DNA from: an uncultured Eubacteriales bacterium
GTDB taxonomy: Bacteria; Bacillota; Clostridia; Christensenellales; Borkfalkiaceae
Length of the DNA: 64,000 bases
Assembly (NCBI GenBank): GCA_900543915.1
Contig: UQTB01000006.1
Location: 1 to 64,000, forward strand
Direction: 5' to 3'
In this document: positions 59,321 through 64,000 of the stretch, piece by piece
Position numbering within the stretch: position 1 is the stretch's first letter
Layout of the letters: each line of letters starts with the position of its first letter
The notes under the pieces: generated by a model
Seen by the model: only the letters and a program-made list of their open reading frames with translations
Told to the model about the DNA's origin: nothing
Database searches by the model: none
Program-made: the position numbers and the translations under genes

Positions 59321-59513
59321 TCAAAACCACCGGTAAAACCGGTGGTTTGCTCATACCCTGAAAAGGGAAAATACCAGCTGCCCCGTCAACGGGTATCGCT
59401 TTTACTACAGCGTCTTATTGCTCCACACACCTGTAAAACAGGTCCCTTATTCTATTATCGAACTGTATTATCTTAACTATGTTGAACCGGGGAATTTTTC
59501 ATGCGAAAGCGCC
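59321..59513. repeat. Structured repeat family 1, copy C
   Basis: Very close to copy B: identical hairpin ACCACCGGTAAAACCGGTGGT, then TACCCTGAAAAGGG, CCCCGTCAACGGGTATCGC, CCTGTAAAACAGG, TATTATCGAACTGTATTA and the end block TTTTTCATGCGAAAGCGCC. About 60 bp of the AT-rich centre are missing relative to copy B. Confidence 0.82.
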
Positions 59514-59691
59514 GTACAGATTCTGCGGAGCGCCCCTCAACGCACCGCGTCGGCAGGACGGAAAATCTGCCGCTTTCCCCCGGCATCCCCCCTCTGCCGT
59601 TGCCGCAGGTCGGGCGGCGGCGACGGAAACCCTTCCGCTCCTGCGCGGCGCAGGGCGAGCGCCTGTTTTTGCGCTTCCTGCAAAAAAATAC

Positions 59692-59720
59692 TTGACCTAT
59701 GCGAAAACGAATAGTATAAT
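59692..59720 (+). promoter_or_regulatory. Promoter with XRE operator in the spacer
   Basis: TTGACC (59692-59697), 17 bp, TATAAT (59715-59720). The spacer is almost entirely the operator-like TATGCGAAAACGAATA (59698-59713), so a bound repressor would block polymerase directly. Confidence 0.8.
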
Positions 59721-59739
59721 AGAAAAAAAAGGTAAATTT

Positions 59740-60000
59740 ATGAAAAACAGCAACACCGACTATCCCTTGCGGGAAAAACTCCGCCCTGTCGAAGAAACGC
59801 TGAACCGCTTGTTCCGGGCCGCCAAGGCAGACAGCGGAGCGGAAAAGCGCCTGTTGTACAGCGCCTATCTGCAGGCGGCTACAGACCTCGGCTACATCGT
59901 CGTGCAGGCGGACGACGAGCGCATCTTTTTGTTCGACACGCTGTCCGTCTACTCCGGCGGCGGGGACGCGGTCGTGCACGAGGCGCTCCCGGCAGAGTGA
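59740..60000 (+). CDS. 86-residue protein, paralogue of 60323 product
   Basis: An 86-residue soluble protein starting at the ATG behind AAAGGTAAATTT. It shares with the 60323 product the pattern LNxLFR...GAEKRLLYxxxLxxxxDxGYxVxQ in the middle third, and the second half predicts beta strands (YIVVQADDERIFLF). It has no membrane helix or known motif. Its promoter carries a candidate site of the XRE repressor encoded next door. No family recognised. Possible roles: regulator partner, toxin or antitoxin-like protein, phage-derived small protein. Confidence 0.78.
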   Translation: MKNSNTDYPLREKLRPVEETLNRLFRAAKADSGAEKRLLYSAYLQAATDLGYIVVQADDERIFLFDTLSVYSGGGDAVVHEALPAE

Positions 60001-60004
60001 GCGT

Positions 60005-60208
60005 TCAGTCTTCCATGCCCAGGAGATATTCCGGGCGGACGTCCAGCGTTTCGCAGATGAGTTTGAAATAGGAGATACCCGGCTCGTCTTCCCCGTTTAC
60101 CCAGCGGCTCACGGTGGACTGGCTCACGCCGATCATTCTGGAAAACGCCAGCTGCGACAATTCTTTTTCTTTCAGCAAATCTTCGAAACGCTCACTAAAT
60201 TCTTTCAT
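60005..60208 (-). CDS. XRE-family helix-turn-helix repressor
   Basis: A 67-residue protein that is essentially one Cro/CI-type domain: LSQLAFSRMIGVSQSTVSRWVNGEDEPGISYFKLICETLDVRPEYLLG. The ATG at 60208 is used because the domain starts right after it; an upstream TTG would run through an operator. It converges on the 59740 gene (stops 4 bp apart) and diverges from the 60323 gene. Three operator-like palindromes fill its promoter region and one more sits in the 59740 promoter. Confidence 0.9.
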   Translation of the reverse strand: MKEFSERFEDLLKEKELSQLAFSRMIGVSQSTVSRWVNGEDEPGISYFKLICETLDVRPEYLLGMED

Positions 60209-60222
60209 AGATAACGATATTC

Positions 60223-60299
60223 TATGCAAAAACGCATAAAATAGCCAAAACTATGCGCAAGCGGATAAATAATAATTAAAAAATATGCGGAAAAGCATT
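60223..60299. promoter_or_regulatory. Three-site operator between the XRE gene and the 60323 gene
   Basis: Three 16-mers, TATGCAAAAACGCATA (60223-60238), TATGCGCAAGCGGATA (60252-60267) and TATGCGGAAAAGCATT (60284-60299), share TATGCnnAAnCGnATA-type dyad symmetry and are spaced about 30 bp apart, near three helical turns. With 59698-59713 they make four copies. Candidate XRE promoter boxes on the minus strand (TTGGCT and TAGAAT, 18 bp apart) overlap the first. Confidence 0.8.
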
Positions 60300-60322
60300 A
60301 TTTTCTCCGCTAACAGGAAATT

Positions 60323-60583
60323 ATGCAAAACGAATCTTTTGATCCGCGCGAAGCGGAAAAACAACTGAACGAACTGTTCCGTGAATATCTCGGCGAAGAT
60401 CAGCCCGGAAAAGCGGAACAAAAAAAGCGCCTGTATAAAGACTGCCTCAAAGACGTGACGGATCGGGGATATACGGTCTTGCAGAACGTCCACAGGGGCA
60501 TTCTGGTGACGAAGCGCGCCGTCATTTACTGTTCGGAATCCAACGAAAAACTGCGGTATCTCCGGCAGAACGACGCGTTATAA
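60323..60583 (+). CDS. 86-residue protein, paralogue of 59740 product
   Basis: An 86-residue soluble, charged protein. It shares the LNELFREY...GKAEQKKRLYKDCLKDVTDRGYTVLQ core with the 59740 product and the same length. Its C-terminal third (GILVTKRAVIYCSESNEKLRYL) predicts strands then a helix. AGGAAATT precedes the ATG. It is divergent from the XRE repressor gene across three operator-like sites. No family recognised. Confidence 0.78.
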   Translation: MQNESFDPREAEKQLNELFREYLGEDQPGKAEQKKRLYKDCLKDVTDRGYTVLQNVHRGILVTKRAVIYCSESNEKLRYLRQNDAL

Positions 60584-60689
60584 CGAGCCGCCGGGCATAA
60601 ATTGCCGGCGTTCATGCGGCGATGGCGGCACTTCGTCACGCCTGTTTGTTGCGTCCGCTGTGCCGTAACTGTTTTTTCAAAGCGAATCA

Positions 60690-60925
60690 AGATCCACTGG
60701 CTAAGCCGGTGGTTTTTCAGTTTCGGGCGGTTAGCCCTAATACTGCCCTGCGCGCGCATACGACGCCCCGGCAGTCATGCAATCGTCACTTGTTACCCGT
60801 CAACGCGCCCCTTTCGGCATGTTGTTCTTCCCCGATTGCTTCGCTCTTTTTTCTTTATAAAGAGGCTCTTTCCTCTCTTTTTCCCCGCCCTGCTCCTCTT
60901 TTTTGTGCATCGGCAAAGCCTGTCT
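60690..60925. repeat. Structured repeat family 2, copy 2
   Basis: Begins with the perfect hairpin CCACTGGCTAAGCCGGTGG, then GGGCGGTTAGCCC, GACGCCCCGGCAG, ATGCAATCGTCACTTG and AACGCGCCCCTTTC, ending in a pyrimidine-rich tail. It matches 17322-17544 in the same order; differences fall mainly in loops and the tail. Confidence 0.72.
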
Positions 60926-60963
60926 TAAACCGGCGGACTATCCGCGGGGTCTGACATAAAAGG

Positions 60964-60990
60964 AACCCCTTCCCGCCGCGGGAAGGGGTT
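60964..60990 (-). terminator. Terminator of the DUF1836 gene
   Basis: AACCCCTTCCCG, short loop, GGGAAGGGGTT directly at the stop, followed on the minus strand by CCTTTTA. Confidence 0.7.
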
Positions 60991-61554
60991 TTAATTTTTT
61001 TCTTTCCGGTTTTTTTTCTCGCGCGGCTCCCCCCGCTGAAAGGAGAGAATCTTCTGCGCGTACAGCTTGCTCGCAATGGAGGTCGCCGCATATTTCAGCG
61101 CGAGGTCGGTGTAGTCGCCGTCCAGCGAAATCTCCTCCACCGGTTCGCCCACCAGACAGCAGGCGCGCAGCGCTTTCTCCTGCTCGTCGCAGAAATAATT
61201 ATAGACCTGCTTCTCGTTTTTGCCTTCGAGCAGCGTATCGACCAGCTGCTTGATCTCGTCCAGCCGCAAAACCTGTTTCAGAAAACAGACCGCGTAGATA
61301 TATGCGAGATGGCGGCGGTTGTACTTCTTCCCTTCCGGCGGCGGAACGATGCCGAACTTCACGTAGTTGTTGATCATGGAAGACGTGATGATGTTGTCTT
61401 CCGGATCGATTTTGAAAACAGAAAGCTGCCGGGACAGATACGCGAGCACCTGATCCATATATAAGTCGAGATCGGGAAATTCATTGCTCCTGATGATATG
61501 AAAGTGCTCGATTGTCTTATTGAATTCGATAAGCTCCCTCGTCTGATCGCTCAT
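60991..61554 (-). CDS. DUF1836-domain protein
   Basis: A 187-residue DUF1836 protein. The core is FPDLDLYMDQVLAYLSRQLSVF, ITSSMINNYVKFGIVPPPEGKKYNRRHLAYIYAVCFLKQVL and LDEIKQLVDTLL. The INNYVKxGIVPPPxGKxY block looks like a MerR-type winged helix, so a role in transcription is likely but unproven. A basic tail (EPREKKNRKEKN) ends it. Divergent from the SGNH gene at 61677. Confidence 0.9.
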   Translation of the reverse strand: MSDQTRELIEFNKTIEHFHIIRSNEFPDLDLYMDQVLAYLSRQLSVFKIDPEDNIITSSMINNYVKFGIVPPPEGKKYNRRHLAYIYAVCFLKQVLRLDEIKQLVDTLLEGKNEKQVYNYFCDEQEKALRACCLVGEPVEEISLDGDYTDLALKYAATSIASKLYAQKILSFQRGEPREKKNRKEKN

Positions 61555-61620
61555 AGCCCCTCCTGTCTGCCATTATTTTACCACATTGCCGAAATAATTG
61601 CAAATGTTTCGGCAAAATAC

Positions 61621-61649
61621 TTGACTTCGTATCCGTATTCATGTATTAT
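61621..61649 (+). promoter_or_regulatory. Promoter of the SGNH-degV operon
   Basis: TTGACT (61621-61626), 17 bp, TATTAT (61644-61649), about 28 bp before the SGNH start. Confidence 0.68.
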
Positions 61650-61676
61650 GGTATCAAATACTAGATAGGAGGAGCA

Positions 61677-62360
61677 ATGAAACAAACCGTTATCCTGGGC
61701 GACTCCATCTTCAAGGGAGTATTGCTCGCCGCAGACGAAAACCGCTACTACGTATCGCGCGAAATCGACTGGGCGGCAATCGGGCGGGAATTCGGCGCCG
61801 ATATCCGCAACCTTTCCAAAATGGGATGCCGTACCACCCATGCGCCCGAAATCCTGAAAAAATACCTCGAAAAAAACGACCGGCCGGAAGTCATCGTCAT
61901 AGAGCTCGGCGGAAACGACTGCGATTACGACTGGAAGACGGTGGCGAAAAGCCCTTCCCGCGCGTACCAGCCGCTCACGCCCTTCGGCCAATTTCAGGAA
62001 AATTACCGCGCGCTGATCGCGCTGGCGCAGGCGAACGCCGGGAAAGTGATCCTCGTCAACCTGCCGCCGATCGACGAAAAGAGCTATTTCGAGTGGATTA
62101 CGCGCAAAGGAGAAAGCCGGGAAAATATCCTGTACTTTTTGCATGACGACATCGGCCGCATTTACCGCGATCAGGAAATGTATTCCGAGCGCATCGGCAA
62201 GCTCGCCGCGGAGACGGGCTGCAAGCTGATCGATATCCGCTGTTCCTTTCTGCAATGCGGGGACTACCGCCCCCTGCTCTGCCGGGACGGCATTCATCCG
62301 AACAGCGCCGGGCACCAAAATATTATCAGAACTTTCGGCGAGGAGCTCGCCGCATCATAA
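61677..62360 (+). CDS. SGNH/GDSL hydrolase, cytoplasmic
   Basis: A 227-residue SGNH hydrolase without signal peptide. Block I is VILGDSIFKGVLL (Ser nucleophile), block II holds the Gly of SKMGCRTTHA, block III is VIELGGNDCDYDW and block V DGIHPNSAGH (Asp/His). It is probably an esterase or thioesterase for a small acyl substrate. GATAGGAGGAG precedes the ATG. Only 23 bp separate it from degV, a fatty-acid-binding protein, so the two may act in the same acyl pathway (inference). Confidence 0.9.
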   Translation: MKQTVILGDSIFKGVLLAADENRYYVSREIDWAAIGREFGADIRNLSKMGCRTTHAPEILKKYLEKNDRPEVIVIELGGNDCDYDWKTVAKSPSRAYQPLTPFGQFQENYRALIALAQANAGKVILVNLPPIDEKSYFEWITRKGESRENILYFLHDDIGRIYRDQEMYSERIGKLAAETGCKLIDIRCSFLQCGDYRPLLCRDGIHPNSAGHQNIIRTFGEELAAS

Positions 62361-62383
62361 AAGAACAGAAGGAGGAGTTCAAA

Positions 62384-63247
62384 ATGAAACTTGCCGTAAC
62401 GGCGGAAACCACCATCGACCTGACGCCCGCGCTTCTTGAGGAGTTCGACATCAGAACCATTCCCCTGGGCATCACCCTGGAGGGCAAAGATATGAAGGAC
62501 GGCGAAATGACGACGGACGAAATGTTCGAATACGTCGCGAAAACGGGCGTTCTGCCCAAGACCAACGCCGTCAACGAATTTGAATACGGCGAGCTGTTCA
62601 CATCTCTGCTGAAGGAATACGACGGCGTCGTACATATCTCCATTTCGTCGGAGATCAGCAGCTGCTGCGCGAATGCGAAGAGCGCCGCGGAAAAGCTGAA
62701 TAACGTCTTCGTCGTGGACAGCCGTTCCCTCTCCACGGGGATCGCTCAGCTCGCGATCTATGCGAGAAATCTGTCGCAAACCGATCTCAGCGCAAAGGAA
62801 ATTTACGAAAAGGTACAGGCCCGCACCGCAATGCTGCAGGTCTCCTTCGAGCTCGAACGGCTGGACTATCTCTATAAGGGCGGCAGATGCTCCAGTCTGC
62901 AGTTTTTCGGGGCGAACCTGCTCAAGCTCCGCCCCCGCATCATGGTGAAGGACGGCAAAATGGGCGCGGATAAAAAGTACCGCGGCAAAATCGAGCTGGT
63001 AGTACGCAAATACTGCCGCGACACGCTGAACGAGTACAATACGCCGGACAAGAGCCTGGTCTTTATCACCTATACGACGGCTACGCCCGAAATGCTGAAC
63101 GAGGCGACGAGCGCCTGCAAGGAAGCGGGATTCGAGCGGATCGAGTATACCCGCGCCGGCGGCACGATCTCCAGCCACTGCGGCGAGCACACGCTGGGCA
63201 TCCTCTATTTCAACGACGGCCCCGAAAAAATCGAAGTTTCCAACTGA
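62384..63247 (+). CDS. DegV-family fatty-acid-binding protein 1
   Basis: A 287-residue DegV protein. Visible family blocks: AVTAETTIDLTPALLEEFDIRTIPLGI, LPKTNAVNEFEY, VHISISSEISSCCANA, VVDSRSLSTGIAQLAIYA and LDYLYKGGRCSSLQ..GANLLKLRPRI. DegV/FakB proteins hold a fatty acid and, with FakA kinase, pass it into lipid synthesis; fakA is not in the window. GGAGGAG precedes the ATG. It is about 65% identical by eye to the next gene. Confidence 0.93.
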   Translation: MKLAVTAETTIDLTPALLEEFDIRTIPLGITLEGKDMKDGEMTTDEMFEYVAKTGVLPKTNAVNEFEYGELFTSLLKEYDGVVHISISSEISSCCANAKSAAEKLNNVFVVDSRSLSTGIAQLAIYARNLSQTDLSAKEIYEKVQARTAMLQVSFELERLDYLYKGGRCSSLQFFGANLLKLRPRIMVKDGKMGADKKYRGKIELVVRKYCRDTLNEYNTPDKSLVFITYTTATPEMLNEATSACKEAGFERIEYTRAGGTISSHCGEHTLGILYFNDGPEKIEVSN

Positions 63248-63254
63248 CCCCGTC

Positions 63255-63282
63255 CGCCCGGAGCAATCCGGGCGTTTTTTTT
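63255..63282 (+). terminator. Terminator between the two degV genes
   Basis: CGCCCGG, AGCAAT loop, CCGGGCG, TTTTTTTT, 8 bp after the stop. Confidence 0.88.
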
Positions 63283-63312
63283 GTTGAACCGGCGAAATTT
63301 TGATCAAAATGA

Positions 63313-63341
63313 TTTTCATTTTTCCAAAAGTATGGTATACT
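63313..63341 (+). promoter_or_regulatory. Promoter of the second degV gene
   Basis: TTTTCA (63313-63318), 17 bp, TATACT (63336-63341); the gene is therefore a separate unit from the first degV. Confidence 0.62.
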
Positions 63342-63368
63342 TTGTAAAAACGAGGGAGGAAAACGAAC

Positions 63369-64000
63369 GTGAAAATCGCAATATCCGCCGAAACTACGCT
63401 GGACATGCCCCTTGAAATGCGGGAACAATACGACGTGCATGTCATTCCCTACGGCATTGTGCTCGGCGGCGAAGAATTTTTCGACGGCAAGTATTCGACG
63501 GAAGAGATCTTTGAAAAAGTCAAAGAGCTGGACGAACTGCCCAAGACCAACGCCATCAACGCCTATACCTACGGCGAATATTTCAAAGAGCTGCTGAAAG
63601 AATACGACGGCGTCGTACATGTGTGTTTATCCGGGGGAATCACCTCTTCCACCGAGAACGCAAAGGCGGCGGCGGGAGAGCTGAAAAACGTATACGTCGT
63701 CGACAGCAGGTCGCTTTCGACGGGCATTTCTCTGCTCGTCTTATACGCCCGCCGGCTGGCGGATCAGGGGCTTTCTCCCAAAGACGTCTACGAAAAAGTG
63801 CAGGCGCGCGCGGAGAAGCTCCAGGTTTCTTTCGTCATCGAGCGGCTGGACTACCTCTACAAGGGCGGCAGATGCTCCAGCCTGCAGCTTCTGGGCGCCA
63901 ATCTCTTGAAACTCCGCCCCCGCATTATTCTGAAGGACGGCAAGATGATCTCCGATAAAAAATACCGCGGCAGGATGGAACAGGTCGTCGCAAAATACTG
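63369..64000 (+). CDS. DegV-family fatty-acid-binding protein 2 (cut by window end)
   Basis: The first 210 residues of a DegV protein, starting at GTG behind GAGGGAGG. Blocks match its neighbour: ISAETTLDMPLEMREQYDVHVIPYGI, LPKTNAINAYTY, VVDSRSLSTGISLLVLYA and LDYLYKGGRCSSLQLLGANLLKLRPRI. The frame is open to the last base; about 75 residues are missing at the C-terminus. A recent-looking tandem duplication of 62384. Confidence 0.93.
   Translation, partial: MKIAISAETTLDMPLEMREQYDVHVIPYGIVLGGEEFFDGKYSTEEIFEKVKELDELPKTNAINAYTYGEYFKELLKEYDGVVHVCLSGGITSSTENAKAAAGELKNVYVVDSRSLSTGISLLVLYARRLADQGLSPKDVYEKVQARAEKLQVSFVIERLDYLYKGGRCSSLQLLGANLLKLRPRIILKDGKMISDKKYRGRMEQVVAKY

Larger units (their letters stand above)
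59124..59739. other. Intergenic region with structured repeat and promoter
   Basis: Holds a GCCGGTGCGGCCGGC hairpin near 59272, structured repeat family 1 copy C (59321-59513), a GC-rich stretch without gene signs, and the promoter of the next gene. Confidence 0.55.
60584..60990. other. Intergenic region with structured repeat, no gene
   Basis: Mostly taken up by structured repeat family 2 copy 2 (60690-60925), then a terminator (60964-60990) for the DUF1836 gene. No coding sequence is credible. Confidence 0.55.

Noticed and set aside
59740..60583. Classical type II toxin-antitoxin pair
   Set aside because: The repressor has no fused or adjacent known toxin fold, and the two flanking proteins resemble each other rather than any toxin I know. 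Kept as an open possibility only.

Overview
The window is one stretch of a moderately GC-rich chromosome from a spore-forming, anaerobic Gram-positive bacterium (Bacillota, class Clostridia). The evidence is a 16S rRNA 5' half of Clostridia type, a complete gerA-type germinant receptor operon, pyruvate formate-lyase with its activase, lipoprotein-type ABC binding proteins, tandem DegV proteins, a DUF1836 protein and NfnAB-like flavoproteins. The 16S V1-V3 segment and gene content would fit a gut lineage near Christensenellales, but that placement is a guess made without a database.

Layout. 1-800: 5' half of a 16S gene on the minus strand with its leader and promoter. 869-8292 (minus): a cation/proton antiporter, a pilin-like beta-helix protein, a tightly overlapped dxs/peptidase-E-like/queH/GNAT operon and a cyclophilin. 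8354-16830 (minus): a heterodimeric ABC exporter, NfnAB-like oxidoreductase, a tiny acidic protein, a YerC/TrpR-like regulator and an amino-acid ABC importer. 17640-22304 (minus): a glycosyltransferase and a second amino-acid importer. 22586-26972 (plus): a membrane protein and gerAA-gerAB-gerAC. 27389-31544: small housekeeping genes and a degenerate amidase with two peptidoglycan-binding repeats. 32133-46164: an SGNH lipoprotein, pflBA under an apparent ZTP riboswitch (minus), then a LacI regulator and an eight-gene carbohydrate locus: two permeases, binding protein, nucleoside hydrolase, large secreted protein and two paralogous propeller lipoproteins. Two copies of one 18-bp palindrome sit at the two promoter regions of this locus.

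46170-50640 is a graveyard of mobile DNA: structured repeats, a broken ICE gene, PcfJ, a PcfK/AcrIIA9-like protein fused to a MutS mismatch-recognition domain, a DUF6809-like protein, a chimeric ORF made of a phage tail fragment and the end of a CadD transporter, and a tRNA-Ser whose 3' end is duplicated 181 bp away as an apparent attachment site.

50700-59123 (minus): YitT, then an operon in which a small alarmone synthetase, a MarR regulator and both halves of an ABC exporter overlap by 4 bp each; an archaeal-type aspartyl-tRNA synthetase; and an isolated phage BppU-like protein. 59321-64000: a compact circuit in which an XRE repressor lies between two paralogous 86-residue proteins, with four copies of a 16-bp operator-like palindrome; then DUF1836, an SGNH hydrolase and two tandem DegV genes, the second cut by the window end.

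The strongest candidates for undescribed biology are the XRE/86-residue-protein circuit, the PcfK-MutS fusion, the alarmone synthetase-MarR-exporter operon, and two families of structured intergenic repeats found at several places in the window.
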